Shown piece by piece: positions 22,666-35,063 of a DNA stretch of 64,000 nucleotides (positions are counted from its first letter, which is position 1; the number at the start of each line of letters is the position of its first letter). The stretch is from Fragilaria crotonensis. Its lineage: Eukaryota > Bacillariophyta > Fragilariophyceae > Fragilariales > Fragilariaceae. The position numbers were made by a program, and so were the translations under genes. The notes below the pieces were generated by a model. The model saw only the letters and a program-made list of their open reading frames with translations. It did no database searches and was not told where the DNA came from. Location of the stretch: NCBI GenBank assembly GCA_022925895.1, contig JAKSYS010000035.1, positions 122,065 to 186,064 of the forward strand. Reading direction: 5' to 3'.

Positions 22666-24731
22666 ATGCTTCGAAGAATAGCGCTACATCCGTCTAGATT
22701 ACTATGCCGACCATCGGCATCGTTCAGAGCACCGATTTGCTTGAAGGTGGCTCTGAATTTAAGCCCAGTTCCTGCTACTTGCGCAATTGCTGCAATCGAT
22801 GATCTACACTGGCGATGGTACAGTTCTTTGATCGTCAATCCGATTCCCGATGAGTTGAGTTCCCATGATCATCCCGTTCGCACTCTTGACCTGAATGCCC
22901 AGGAAGAATCTGCAAGTGTCTCTGCGTCAAGTACTCCCGAGGATCCAACGCAAGGCCCGAATTCGCAACCCAAACAGCTTCGGAAAAACCACTCAAAGCG
23001 CAAGAAACGGAAGCGCCCTCACCTGGTGGCATTCCCGCTTCGAGAAGCCAATGTCCGAGAGCGAGCTGCTGAACTATTTGACGAGATTGCACCCTTCCTA
23101 ACGAAGAATGAGTTTAGAACACTCGGCAACATTCTTCGAAAACGACGGAACTTGGCGTCACTGCAAGGAAACGTATCTTCCAAGCTGGATGCCCTCTGGG
23201 AAAAGGAAAGTCCTGAACACGTTCCCCCTGATTGGGTTCAAAAGAAAATAACAGCGCTAATAGTGGGACGTCCGGACGACGGTTTTCTTCTCCCCGAAAG
23301 CAAAGCTATACATACTGAAATCAAACCCCGGCCCCATTGAGATACAAGGTAAACTCGGACGAGATGGTGGCGGTACTCATGAAGGCTCGGGAGGTCGTTC
23401 TCTTCATAACTATTGTTGGAGCAGACGTGAAGACGCGTTGACGCGATCCAACGAATATCTGGTGGAGGAGGATGGGCTCCAGCAACGACAAGGTTGCCAT
23501 CAAGAAAAGTCTCCAGAAGCTTTGAGACAAGAGGCCGAACAATTGCTGCATACACTCGCCAACACTTTGCCATTCGAATACTTGAATGCGTGGATTTCGA
23601 ACTTGAAGACAATGACTGATGCTCAACAGACGACCATCAAATTGAAGTCCGTGTTCGCCGGTCTCAGCAGCAGTGTTGAGTTGCATGTTCACCTGGTGGC
23701 GCATCCGATTGCAGAATTCTTCTACTTCAAAATATCTCCTGAGGAAAATGGGGACAAACGCTTTAAAACATCGCTTGATAGATGGAATGCCCAACGGAAA
23801 CGATTTGCTGACACGCTACTGGCATTCAAGAATGCGTTGGAAGCGCAAAAGAAACAAACTATTGCACAAATCGAAGAGGCATCGATGGAAGTTGATCTTA
23901 GTTTGAAGCATCCGTGGAACCAAAGGAACTGCAACGACCGAGAGGCGACGCTGTCACGTCTTTCTCGATACAATGCCGCTCGGAGTTTCGACCATATCAG
24001 TTCCCAACATTGAAAACATGATTATCGTTGACAACCTACCGGTGGACATTACGGAAATGGAACTCTTTGAACTGTATTCACGATGCGGTGCCATTGAGTC
24101 GCTCAAAATATTCAACTATCGCCCCGACCTTGACCCGGGTCCGCTCAATATGAAGCAGTTGAAAGAACGCAAAAAGAGACAACGCATGAGCCGACACAAA
24201 CAGCCCAACGGGAGGTGGATGAACCCGAGAACTCCTGTCTACGGATTGATCACATTTTCATCCCACGAGGCACACAAAAACGCGATTGATAGTCACCTTC
24301 GAATCTTTGGGATGGTGGTGCGCAAGCATGCGATCCGCAGTCTCTTTTGTTCCAACGTTACGACCCTCTACATTGAGAACATTCCTCGAGGAATATCTGC
24401 AGCGGATTTGGAATATGAACTTTCCAAAACGCTCAAGGAGGAAAATATTTACGTTTGGCTCAATCGACAGCCACATGGAGTGTCAGATGTGACCAGTTGT
24501 GAGATCAAGTTCCAGTCTTTTGAAATTGCCTTTGGGTGCTACGATAGAGTACGAGTCACTGTCGAGAAGCTTGTGGATGGCGTTGCAGAGCACCGAGTGA
24601 GCAATGAACAAACGGGAGACGACGCACAACCAGTCATTGAGGACGATGGGGTATCAAGGCTAGCTGTCAACTTTCTTCGAACCCCCTATGACGCCCACAT
24701 GTATTGGACGCGAGAAAAAGGATTTGAATAG
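22666..24731 (+). CDS. RRM-domain protein with mitochondrial-type N-terminus (frame broken twice)
   Basis: Three consecutive frames form one probable gene. The first (ATG 22666) begins MLRRIALHPSRLLCRPSASF, Arg/Ser-rich without acids, like a mitochondrial presequence, then a basic KKRKRP patch and a helical region (NEFRTLGNILRKRRNL). Coding appears to shift by one near 23285 into AKLYILKSNPGPIEIQG and a helical domain (QEAEQLLHTLANTLPFEYL). A second shift near 23930 enters MPLGVSTISVPNIENM and two RRM-like folds: MIIVDNLPVDITEMELFEL...YGLITFSS, and TLYIENIPRGISAADLEYEL. A role in organellar RNA metabolism is plausible but inferred. No convincing GT-AG introns cover the two breaks, so sequence indels are the simplest explanation. 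The RRM part (23973-24731) could also be its own gene. Confidence 0.6.
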
Positions 24732-24784
24732 TCGACTATTAAGCGCGCCTTTTCGATTCTTTGACACATATAAAGAGCATTAGT

Positions 24785-25897
24785 TTATAGAAAGTACGGT
24801 ACCAACTGAGCTCGTTCTTCTCCCTTTGGACCATGCGCGGATTGTTCGGTATCATGAAAAAATTTGAATTGTTGCACAATCGTGCCTTCGGCTCCCTCTG
24901 ATACTCCACCATCCCCTCCAATTTCCAAAATGGCAGCCACATTTCCACATCGATAACAGTAATTCGGCGCACTCCAGACTGTCACTAATGACTTGTCAAA
25001 ATGATATTTGCGTCCCTCCATGACCAGTTGATGGGCTCGGGCAATGAGTTGCAAGGAATTAACGTGATGAAAGTCTTCCGTAACTCGCTTTCCAAACAAA
25101 TATCCGGCGCCGCGGGGACTCATCTGCCATGCCCCGGCAATGTCTTCTGGGTCGCTCCAGACGAGATCGCAAAAGGCGCCCTCGTGTGGAATTTCTTGAT
25201 TGCGATCAATCGCGCGGACCTGATCGAGGGTCCTAACGTCCGGACTGAGACCGCCGTGGACACAAAGGACTTGTTCGTCAATGAGGGCGGCAAGGCCGAA
25301 ACAGTCAAAGCACTGGACGCAGTGGCGCCAGACAGAGGCATTGCCGTATTTGCGCAAGCATTCGTCGTAAAATCCATAGACTTGTGTGATTTGACGGCTC
25401 TGTTAAAATATGAGAGTGTGGATTAAATTGATGCAATGGCAGTTGATGACAGTCGTGTGAGATACAATTATGATGAATATTCAATGTGTGTAGCAATTGG
25501 CAATTTGATTTTGGTGCACACGTGCATACGAGGAGTTTCTCACCTCATGGTTTCCTCTCAACAAGGTGATGCGACCTGGGTATTTTAGTTTGAGACATAG
25601 GAGCAGTGTGAGCGTTTCTACGCTGTTGTGGCCGCGGTCAACAAAGTCTCCTAAAAAGATGTAGGACGTGGTTGGTGGCCATCCTCCGGCCTTGAAGAGG
25701 TTGATGAGATCGAAAAATTGCCCATGAATGTCTCCAACAATAGTGACGGGTGACATGACCGGTTGGACGTTGCTCTCTTCCATTAGCAATTCGGACACCA
25801 AGGAACACAGCTGTTTCAATTCTCGTTCCGAAACACATTCGCCACTTTTCAGCGTTTCGATGCAGCTGTCGACGTCAATGTTCACTTTAAACACCAT
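24785..25897 (-). CDS. Serine/threonine phosphatase PP6-type catalytic subunit
   Basis: Two exons, 25897-25544 and 25399-24785, flank a 144-bp intron with donor GAG|GTGAGA and acceptor AACAG|AGC, giving 322 residues. The join restores [18 protein letters not shown] exactly. Metal-binding signatures are GDIHGQ, GDFVDRG, RGNHE and [19 protein letters not shown] and the C-terminal YFL are the PP2A-group tail recognised by carboxyl methylation enzymes. [23 protein letters not shown] and [18 protein letters not shown] match PP6/Sit4 better than PP2A or PP4. It would dephosphorylate Ser/Thr in the cytosol or nucleus with SAPS-type partners in cell-cycle control. The 3' end faces the RRM gene 53 bp away (convergent). 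Confidence 0.92.
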
Positions 25898-26698
25898 ATT
25901 GTGGAGTGCGGAGAGCGGAATAAAGTTATGAGAATTGAGTAATCACAACTCGAATTGGTTCTCGCAGGTCCTGGATAAGAGGCACGAGACGCAAGGATTG
26001 GTGTTATTCAAAGGAGATTGTTGTATCAATGCCCGTCGCCACACCTGAGGAGCAAGTTCTCGATTACTTTAGCAGCCTGCTCTGATACTGCTTTTCTCTT
26101 TTACAAAAATAGGATTAAACCCTTCCTGGTTCAAGTATTCAAGCGTTCGACTGTAAAGAGTGCTTAACAACTGAAATACGTGTGACGTATGGTGTATGAG
26201 TATGATGTATGATGAATGATCTTTTAATCAACAACACAGGCAATGGCGGGATGAACGACTGTACTAACAGTTCTGTGATCAGAATTTCAGCAGGGGGCAG
26301 GTGGGTGGGCGGAGGGGGGGGGTGTGGGCGAGGACGAGGCATCCGAAGTCTGTGTGAAACGCCAGTCTGTGAATTCCTCCCAACCATTCTCAGACGAACA
26401 AATTGGAAGGACGGACGGCCTGCGTCGTCTGTCAGGTTCTACTACGAATCTAGGCCACCGAGCTACTAGGATGCTGTATGTGAACAGCACATTGCAGTAC
26501 TGGAAACCAAATCTTTACTGCTACATGATACGGTAGTAGTATCAGTTGATGTCACGTTGTCACTTTTCGAATCCATTCAATTGCATACAAACAACACAAT
26601 TGCACAACCGCACAAAATGACAATGATGATACAATTCATTTAACGTCTCCCCTTAGCATCCAGTCATACTATTGCGAACGGCGAGCGCAGTCTCCTCC
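25898..26698. other. Divergent intergenic region
   Basis: No gene. It separates the PP6 start (minus) from the methyltransferase start (plus) and should contain both promoters. A G/GT-rich run (ggaggggggggg-like) lies near 26310 and a degenerate gtatgatgtatgatgaatgat repeat near 26190-26220. Confidence 0.4.
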
Positions 26699-27781
26699 AT
26701 GACGGCGGAACCGCAAAAGACGCTCATTTTTCAAGATGTTGTAGTAATCGGCACATGTGATGCTTCTGGGAGTCATGTCGGTGAATCACAGGAGCAAAAT
26801 GGACAAGAGATACGACAACTGCAACCACAGCCTTCCAATCACAACGATCATGATCTATCACTGGCCTTTTTTGAACTCGCCAATGTCCCCATAGTTGGTT
26901 ATCGTCTAGCATCGCATCAACAACGAACACGAAAACGAATGCGGAACAAACCCTCCGACTTGACTGTCACAGTCCACCAAGACACAAATGCATGTGGGAA
27001 TCACACTGGAGGGATTGTCTGGGAAACATCATACCTGCTGCTCAACTATCTTCTTCATGACCGCAAGTTAAAGGATAGTACTACCAAACGCAAACGATTC
27101 GGCCGGGTTTTGGAAGTGGGCGCAGGATGCGGCTTGTTGGGACTGGTGTTGGCAGCGTCGGGATGGTGTCGGCAGGTCGTCTTGACCGAAACCGAAACAG
27201 TGCTGGACAATTTGTTGGCCAATCTGAAGCGTAACACCAATGACTGTGAATTCTCGAATATTACCAAATCACAACGACCAGGAAAACAAAACGCTCCTCT
27301 GCCATCCGTTGTAGTACAAAAACTGGATTGGCTTCGATACGAGGACGACGCCGTCCAGAATCTTGACGCACATTCATTCGACACCATTGTGGGCACAGAC
27401 GTTGTCTTTACACCTACTTTGGTCGAACCTTTATTACAGACGTTACGATTCATGGCTCATGACACTACAGTGGTATACCTTTGCCTCCAAATTAGATGCG
27501 AAGACTCCCATAAACTCTTGTTAACTAAGGCGGCAGCCTACCAGTGGCACCTTGACGATGTATCGCACGAGCTCGCAGCGATACCTGAATGTGCATGGGG
27601 ACTTGCGATGGACTGTCATCTACTCAAGCTGACACGGATTGTTGCTAGTACAACTGTTGCTGTCGAAAATCAAGAATGTAAAAATGACGAGAGGAAACGA
27701 AATACTGTGCACGAGAGGACGAGTGACGAACCAGAGAGCAGCTCCAAGAAAAAAAGGAAGAAAGCAAAACACACGATGTAG
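26699..27781 (+). CDS. Seven-beta-strand methyltransferase, METTL21/FAM86-like
   Basis: A single frame of 360 residues. ATG 26699 is the first in-frame ATG; the frame is open further upstream only from a TTG. GGIVWETSYLLLNYLL (about 103-118) is the pre-motif I block of lysine methyltransferases of the METTL21/FAM86 group. FGRVLEVGAGCGLLGLVLA (about 134-152) is the SAM-binding motif I, VVLTETETVLDNLL the acidic motif II region, and FDTIVGTDVVFTPTLVEPLL the motif with D(V)V(Y/F) in place of D(V)(L/V)Y. The C-terminus is Lys/Arg-rich (SSKKKRKKAKH), a likely nuclear or nucleolar signal. Predicted protein-lysine methyltransferase; the substrate cannot be read from sequence. A long poorly conserved N-terminus with a His/Asn/Gln-rich part precedes the fold. 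Confidence 0.8.
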   Translation: MTAEPQKTLIFQDVVVIGTCDASGSHVGESQEQNGQEIRQLQPQPSNHNDHDLSLAFFELANVPIVGYRLASHQQRTRKRMRNKPSDLTVTVHQDTNACGNHTGGIVWETSYLLLNYLLHDRKLKDSTTKRKRFGRVLEVGAGCGLLGLVLAASGWCRQVVLTETETVLDNLLANLKRNTNDCEFSNITKSQRPGKQNAPLPSVVVQKLDWLRYEDDAVQNLDAHSFDTIVGTDVVFTPTLVEPLLQTLRFMAHDTTVVYLCLQIRCEDSHKLLLTKAAAYQWHLDDVSHELAAIPECAWGLAMDCHLLKLTRIVASTTVAVENQECKNDERKRNTVHERTSDEPESSSKKKRKKAKHTM

Positions 27782-28128
27782 AATATGTATGCATCCATGT
27801 TCAGGGTGCACCGCTCGAGACGTTGCAGGCGTTACTTTTTCTTGGCTGCTCACGTTCCGACATCCCGACTAGTAATAGCATCCAAGAGGTGCGTTCGCGG
27901 GTGGCTGCAATCACAAGATCAGTGAGCACAAGGCAGAAAGTTAATTCTCTATAGACGGAAAATGACTTTTACACTACACTTTCGCTTCCTGAAATAAACA
28001 CCGCACCAACAATACCCCCCCACCCACACATGCACACGGATGATACAAATCAATTCAAGGACAGAGATTAGTTTCCATAGCCCCTCCCGTAGTAGAAAAG
28101 AAACAAAAAGGAGTCAATACTGCCAACG
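27782..28128. other. Convergent 3' region
   Basis: Between the stops of the methyltransferase (plus) and the coiled-coil protein (minus). Nothing coding; a ccccccccaccc stretch near 28013. Confidence 0.4.
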
Positions 28129-29493
28129 TCATCCCGACAGACTTCCTTTTTCGGCGGCCGCCTCTCGATCCTTGAGCATCGCTTGCACTTCGGCCGTTTG
28201 TTTCATCATCTTGGCGCGCAATTCCTGTCGCTCGCGTTGCAACACTTGCAACATGGCCTCCTTCATCTTGGTAAGCTCGTCACGAGCCTTTCGTCGCTCG
28301 GCACGCACGGCACGGTCCATCACCTCCTGATTGTCGCGAAGCTGGGCCTTGAGGTAATTGGTGGTGGATTGCAAATTTGCCATTTCGTTTTGTGTTTCTT
28401 GAAGCTGTTTCAGGTCATGTGTGTATTTTGTTCAAGGAAAGAGGCGTTGGAAGTGAGTTGATTGGGTTTGCTGCGGTGTTCTTTACAGACGTGAACTACA
28501 GAGCAAGGCGCTTACCTGCCAACTGGCTTTTTCGTATTCCCGTTCCATGGATTCTTTTTCACTTTTGATGGTTGCCAACTCCAGTTGCAGGTATTCCACT
28601 TGGTCCATCAATTCTCTTGCCGGCGGCAATTTCTCGGTCGCTTCTGAGGTGGTCCCGAACACACGGCGGAACCAACCTCCTGATGAAGCCGCAGCTCCTC
28701 CTCGCGTCACTGGTTTAGGTTGGTAAGAACGCGACGAGTATCGGCTTTCTTCCTCCTCCGTGGCGCGGCGATCATCGAAATCATCATTCCGATGTTGGTC
28801 GGATTCCTTTTTCTCGGACGCAGCCGAGGCCTTGCTATCGTATTCATTCCCAATTCGCTCCATCACAGGTTGTACTACCTTCACGAATGCGAAGGACAAA
28901 AGGACTTGAGCGAAGGGAACAGCTCGCAATATAGACCCGAACTTGGAAACGACAGTCTGGCTGACTCGGACTTCCTCTGCGGCAACATAGTTTTCCACCG
29001 GAGCCGTGATTGTTTGCTCAATTAAAGGATTCACTGAATACTGCTTTCGTGTCCGTACAGCCGAAAGCTCTTGCACCAAGGGTGATTGTGGTGGTGCCGC
29101 AAGTTCATATTCAGGTGATGGCTGCGACACTTCTGGTGGTTGGACCTCTGGGACGATGGTGGGGAGTTCAGGCTCGGTCATGAGAAGCAGTTCCTCCTCG
29201 TCTTCGTCCTGATCTTCGACGGCGTCGGTCGTCGAGTCGAATTTCATCCGACCCTCACCCTCCTCGTCATCCTCATCAAACATGGCAAATGGATCTTTCC
29301 ACCAATCTTCCTTTTGCTTAAAGAAATCGTTATTTATATCTCCAGGATTGTCATTTAGGACTTCAGCATTAAATGTTTCAGCTGAGGAAGTGCCCGCCCT
29401 TGATGGTGATTGAGGTGCAACACTTCCAGACGCTACGGAAAGAACACAAGCTATTGATAGCACTTGCAGTCGGGAGAATCGAGCTTGTTTCAT
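28129..29493 (-). CDS. Signal-peptide coiled-coil protein, acidic, possibly plastid or ER
   Basis: Two exons, 29493-28516 and 28404-28129, with a 111-bp intron (donor CAG|GTAAGC, acceptor AACAG|CTT), giving 417 residues. The first 25 residues form a signal peptide (LQVLSIACVLSVASGSVA). An acidic, Glu/Pro-rich region follows (EDWWKDPFAMFDEDDEEGEG, residues about 62-81). A hydrophobic segment SILRAVPFAQVLLSFAFVKVV (nt about 28940-28880) could be a membrane helix. The last 120 residues are coiled coil (ELMDQVEYLQLELATIKSEK through LQRERQELRAKMMKQTAEV), and the intron lies inside the coil without shifting the heptads. No family was recognised. A membrane-anchored scaffold or tether is the most that can be inferred. 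Confidence 0.75.
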
Positions 29494-30607
29494 CCTTCCC
29501 TTTCGATCACAATGTTGCGCGAGACTTGATGATAATCGGTGTATATTAATTCAGGGATGTATTGCAGGCATGCGTTGGTGATCGGATGGAGGCAACGTCA
29601 AGATGCTTTCGAGCTAGGCTAGGAAACTGTATGTTTCAACACTCAACACACCATACACCGGCGCAAGGAAAGCGCCTCGGAGACGATCAGCCTGTGGAGC
29701 CCGTGTACTTAAAGATAAAGCAGGCTTCGGGCACCCCTGAGGCTGAAAGATAAAATGTCTGCGGAGCTTGTATGCAGTACAACGAAACCAAAATCTCGAA
29801 CACAAGAACGCAGGGTAGTATATTCATCGCCAGTGCAATAGCCGGGATCCGGGAGTATCAGATAAAAAAATCGATGTTAAATATTCGGAATCTAACCGCG
29901 TCACGTCATTGGACAAAGAATTAAGACAAGAAATCCAAGCTTGCTGATTGGCGGAAACTCCATCCACGCAATCATAGTAACCTTTCCCTAGAATGCATCG
30001 CATCCTCGAACTGGTTTTGAGACATGGTGTGTACCCAATCCCTAATTTGTCTTCGTTTTAGGACCCCTGCAACCTGGATTGGCCGACTGAACCGGTGTTT
30101 GTACTGTACTCCGAGTAGAATTCTATGGTACTGGTACAAGGTAGTACCCTACTCCCAGTCAGGCATATCATAGGTGCAGTATAGGGTATTGTGCATAGCC
30201 ACAGTAAATTGCAGAAGGGGACTGGAGGATAGTACTGTCGTTCTTGTACCACTTTCGTACACCGATCGGTGTAGTTCCTTGAAAAACACCACATCAGCGT
30301 CGCAAGATCCCCATAATCCTGGCTTCAAATTGATACGTCACCAATTCTGATTGGTGCATTGAAAACCGTGATGACTCGGCATTCTGATGGTAACCTCCCC
30401 ACAAATTGTCGTCATCGGCAGGAAAGAAACGGAGGAAGGACGACGGAATCGGCGCAGGTACGCACTTCGCACCAACCATCTGGTCCACTAGTAGTAGGTA
30501 GTAGGCATTCATACATAGCTCTCCACATTATTTCTTTTTCGCAAACATCATCTGAATTCTTTGAAAACAGAATATTGAAGTTTGAAGAATACAGCGACTT
30601 GAGTAGC
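29494..30607. other. Divergent intergenic region with GTAC palindromes
   Basis: No gene recognised. It contains gtactgtactccgagta at 30101-30117 and GGTACTGGTAC at 30127-30137, of the same type as other intergenic GTAC motifs in the window, about 480 bp upstream of the desaturase start. Confidence 0.4.
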
Positions 30608-32076
30608 ATGGTTCGTTTCAACCCCTTACTCTGCCTGGTGGCTGCCCCATCCGCGGTTGTCGCCTTTCAAGCACCTTTGAACAAGGCCCGTGTTTATCGC
30701 CCCAATGAAGCGGTCGCTATTGGAACAGAGTCTTTCACCCAGACACCCGAAAAGTCGTCGAATGATGCAGGCTCTATGATCGACTTGACTGGTGTTGTCT
30801 TCTCGGTAAGATTGGCCATACCCGAAAGTGCGATGTGTGTTTTGCATCGCTGTCTTTCTCTAATACACTATCAATCAATGAACAGGGTCTTAATGGTAAG
30901 GCGCTTTCGTGGAGAGCAGAGGACTTCCCCAGTGCAATCCAAATTCGCAATGTCATTCCTAAAGATTGTTTTGAACCCGAGACTGCGCGTTCCTTGGGAT
31001 ACCTATCCGTGTCGTTAGCCGGTACGGCCATTTGCACTGCCATTGGAGTTGCCATGCTTGGCGTCTTTGACCCTGCCAATTTGTTGACCTTGCCCATCTG
31101 GACTGCCTACGCGGCCGTCACGGGAACCGTTGCCATGGGACTTTGGGTGCTGGCGCATGAATGTGGACACGGAGCCTTCTCCAAGAACAAGGCTCTGCAA
31201 GATGCCGTTGGTTACATAATCCATTCTGTCATGTTGGTACCGTACTACTCTTGGCAACGGTCGCATGCGGTTCATCATCAATACACCAACAATGTCGAAC
31301 TCGGCGAAACGCATGTTCCAGAAACTATGGTGACCAAGGATGAGGGTTCATTTGCACGAAGAGACTCCTTCATCAAGCTGTTTGGAGAGACGAATGGAAT
31401 TAAAGCGTGGGGTGGATTGCAGGGATTCTTGCACCTCATTGTCGGTTGGCCAGCGTACTTGTTGATTGGAGCTACAGGCGGAACTGGTCGCGGTATGACC
31501 AATCATTATTACCCTAATCCACTATCCACTCCAGATATTCCAAACAAGGAACTCTTCCCAGGAAACTGGAAGGAGAAGGTCTACCAGAGCGACATTGGAA
31601 TTGCTGTTGTTGTTGGATCTGTGCTCGCGTGGGCGGCATGCAATGGCATCCCACAAGTTATGGCGCTTTACGGCGGCCCTCTGGTCATCATCAATTGCTG
31701 GTTGGTTCTCTACACCTGGCTGCAGCACACTGATGTCGACGTCCCCCACTTTTCAAAGGACGAGCACAGTTTCGTGAAGGGAGCTCTTCACACCATCGAC
31801 AGACCATACAACAAACTAGACCCGTGGGGAATCATCGACTTCCTTCACCATCAAATTGGAACCACCCACGTTGCGCACCACTTTGACTCGAGCATTCCTC
31901 ATTACAAGGCCCAGGCCGCCACCGATGCCATCAAGGAAAACTTCCCAGAATTTTACTTGTACGACCCCACTCCCATCCCCGAAGCGCTTTGGCGCGTCTG
32001 CAAGGGATGTACGGCAGCAGAGAAGCGAGGCGACGAATGGGTATGGAATAACGAAGGATATGAGAAGTTCTTGTAA
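30608..32076 (+). CDS. Delta-12 (omega-6) fatty acid desaturase, FAD2-like boxes
   Basis: Exon 30608-30805 joins 30886-32076 across an 80-bp intron (donor TCG|GTAAGA, acceptor AACAG|GGT), giving 462 residues. Three His boxes coordinate the di-iron site: HECGH (157-161), HAVHH (193-197) and HVAHH (394-398), the FAD2/microsomal pattern. WLQHTDVDVPHF and YDPTPIPEALWR are also typical of delta-12 desaturases. Hydrophobic pairs around 100-155 and 300-350 fit four membrane helices. It would convert oleoyl to linoleoyl groups. The N-terminus MVRFNPLLCLVAAPSAVVAF|QAP looks like a signal peptide with an ASAFAP-type Phe, pointing to plastid import or ER/epiplastid membranes, although the boxes are not the FAD6 plastid type. 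Its 3' end faces the LIN1-like gene (162 bp apart). Confidence 0.88.
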
Positions 32077-32237
32077 ATACCAATTAAGCTAGAGAGCTAC
32101 CAATACAATCCAACTTGTAGAGTTCCTACCCTCAGATGCGATTCAATCCCCATTATGGTGAAAGTGTCAGGCAGCAGAAGTCGAGCGGCGACAGGTTTCA
32201 AAAGTATAGGAGGTGGCCAAGTGAGGACAGTTCTAAT

Positions 32238-33375
32238 TTATGAGTACGCCAGGAAATTGACATCGTTTGAAGAAACCCATTCTCCCCGAACTGCAACTGG
32301 AGCCTTTCGATCACCGTCTTCGTCATCATCGTCGTCCATGAGATCCGACAGTAGTTCCTCTTGTGTGGAAGCTTGGGTCGCTGGACCTGGACTAACTGTG
32401 CGAATTTGGACGGCTTGTGGCCCGATAAAGTAACCCGCTTGTGTCCACCCAAGCATATCCTGCGTTGTGTAGGGACCATGAATCTCGCCGTCTTGATTTC
32501 CTTTGTATTCCCACTGGACAACACGTCGGGATTCGTGGGTGGGAACGGGGTCGGCTTGGTCAGGAACCATCGCCATAATGTCTTCGCGAGTCTTTTGATA
32601 GATATCAACGTCACCCTGCAGAAGTAATGCATTTGATGCCACAGTCAATTCGTCCAGCGCCTTTTGAGACAAGGAGCCAGTCTCTCCCTTGGGTAGCCTT
32701 TTGATCAAGTTCCCGTATCGAACGAGTGCCTGCAGGATCGTTTCCGAATCACTGACAAGGGGAAGAATTCTGGAGTACAGTTCCTCTTTCGTCCAGTCAT
32801 CCATGTCATCATCTTTTTGCTGCCCCTCATTATTGCTAACCTTTGGTTTCGCGAACGTGCGCGGCTCCTTCTTGTCACCCTCGTCCAAGCTGTCCAACCA
32901 AGCGTCGGGTTCCGTCTCCTTGGCCTTTCGGAAAATGTACGTGTCTCCGTCAAAGTAGCCCGACCCATCTGTGCTCTCTGCCTTCATATTAAACGGCTCG
33001 ACAGGATATCGTCATTATCACTATTTTCTGCCAAAGACTAGTCTCATAGTTGATGTTGGTATCATCATCCTCGTCGTCATCGTCGTCATCCAAATCTTGT
33101 CCCTGACGTTTGAGTCGACGATTGCGTTTGGCGTTGACCAAATCTCGTTCGGATGGCAGAACCCCATCATCTTCGTCGTTCACCCACTCTTCAATTTCGT
33201 CATCTTCATCATGCTGAAAATGCTCCTCAGTTCGTGGACGTTTCTTTGGTCGATTGATTTCAGTAACAACATTGTCATCGCCGTCATTATCATCGTCGAC
33301 ATCCTTCTTCTTCGTCTTGACGCCTGATGAGAAGCGGACCGATTTGGCAGGACCACCTTTTCCTTTGGGAGGCAT
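32238..33375 (-). CDS. LIN1/CD2BP2-type GYF-domain protein (U5 snRNP), frame broken
   Basis: The N-terminal frame from ATG 33375 has PPKGKGGPAKSVRFSSG, RPKKRPRTEEHF and a Lys/Arg-Asp patch ending near NINYETSL. The C-terminal frame begins before VEPFNMKAES and carries FDGDTYIFRK, PDAWLDSLDE and, at the end, a GYF domain: VQWEYKGNQDGEIHGPYTTQ followed by GYFIGPQAVQI. This domain order is that of CD2BP2/yeast Lin1, a U5 snRNP-associated splicing factor whose GYF domain binds Pro-rich peptides. Between about 33030 and 32995 reading moves through all three frames (YETSL, AENSDNDDI, PVEPFNM), so two 1- or 2-base changes interrupt an otherwise conserved protein. No GT-AG intron fits. Acidic repeats near the middle and C-terminus. 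Confidence 0.82.
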
Positions 33376-35063
33376 CTTATTGAATGATCGAGATGTCTTA
33401 CAGACGATTGATATCTATCGAAGCACAAGAACTGACCAGGATGTCGATCTCATTTTGACAGGGACACAATTGATGTGACAATCCAGACTCGAGACAGGTG
33501 CTTAATGGACACGAAAACTCCTACAAGTACTGGAGTAGCAGGTACTGGTACACTTTGACAGACATCACACTGTGTATGGCAATGTTGATTCTTTCCATAC
33601 TGAACATCAAAGTACTGTAGTACCAAGGTCTGTGTAAATTGTACTACCGACTACAAACTACAGTTCTGATGGCTGTACGCTGGAACCTTGCGTGTCATTT
33701 ACGATGTCAGCGCTACTTGTACGGTCTCAGGTCTCATCAGGCCTCAGTTGATATGCGAATTTAGACCGCACTGTATATTTTGACGCCATTTACTACCTAT
33801 CTGCCGCTGTGCAAGGATGCTGCTCCCTTGTTCAATCGATAGATTGTGCTTCGATCAGACAAGGCCTTAGATCAGGTTTTCCCATTGACGTGGAGGAATC
33901 GAGTTGCTGTCAGAATATGGTTATACGGAGCGCAAGTACTCCGAGTACCACATACACTGAAGGCTTCACCGCTATCTCCTTCGTCTATATCATAGAAGCA
34001 CAGTCGACGTCCGGTACTTCTCCGCTTACCTTCCAAGGGGAATCTGATGCCATCTCAACCATTTTGTTGTCTTGATCGCATCGTGTCGCGATTCCGAAAC
34101 CCTTTCCACAGTCGAATCAAGCTTATCACAATTGGACGTGTTTGGCAACCCTGCAAAGGATCCTCTAACTCCAGTTGATGCACACCACAAAACACGTTGC
34201 CTTACCTGGCATGACAAGGATGCGCGGGGTCCTTGCTCCGCCCGTCGATTGGCTCAACTCTTGACCGGGATGGAGTCATGTGGTACTTCGATGGATTCAC
34301 ACAATCTTTCTCGTCAGAACTGGGATGTATTCCTTTTCGAACCATTTCCTGCTGGAAAGTCAATGTCTCACGGCGTATCTGATTGGCTACGACAAATGAA
34401 ACAAGATACCTAATGCGTTGGAAGTTTGACGCATCGGGCTATCGGGCGTGCTGCGTTTTGCGCGACGAGAATCCATTCACGATTGTCTGTGTCTCACACA
34501 CGATGTGTTCCTCGGTGAGGAAGTATATCGCGCCGTGCAATTCCATCCACAAATTTATCAGCTCTACGACATAGGCTCCTCCTCAAACCGTAGTCTATCA
34601 TCTATGGAAACGCGATCATCTGCCCATTTCTCAGTTCTAAGCGAAGAAAGCGACTGGCATGCTATGCGAGAGCATCTTGACCATCAAGTGCCTAAATATG
34701 TATGGACTGCCATGGCCATGGGGGTCTCTTGGAAGAACAAGGATTTTTTTAAGGAGATTCTCTTGGACAGATGTCATCTGAAGTGTGCTTCGCTGGCTGG
34801 GTCGACGAACGTCTGGAACGCAAGGGTGCAAATCTGAAGCCAAACGCTTAAGAAGTCATCTGCGCCATACCTGAGTGAGTTGAATGGGAACAGCATGGCA
34901 AACGAAGCAACAGTTTTCGTAAGCACGAACAGCTAAGATCTGATGAAAGGCCTTGTCGGTCAGACTAGGTATCGTGCGATTTACTATCATCCATGCCTCC
35001 ACCGTGCCTACGATTTCTTGTACTAAGTATGCAAATGGAACGAGCGTGCAGTTGCCTCGGCAC
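33376..35063. other. Intergenic, with doubtful frames at 33809-34837
   Basis: It holds GGTACTGGTAC (33541-33551) and GTACTCCGAGTAC (33936-33948). Plus-strand frames 33809-34075, 34072-34413 and 34448-34837 have mixed composition and could be a decayed or intron-split gene (SSNRSLSSMETRSSAHFSVL, HLDHQVPKYVWTAMAMG), but the second starts at TTG and I see no domain. Not called as a gene. Confidence 0.3.

Noticed and set aside
33809-34837. Chain of three plus-strand ORFs as a possible gene
   Set aside because: No domain, doubtful starts and no plausible splice sites joining them.
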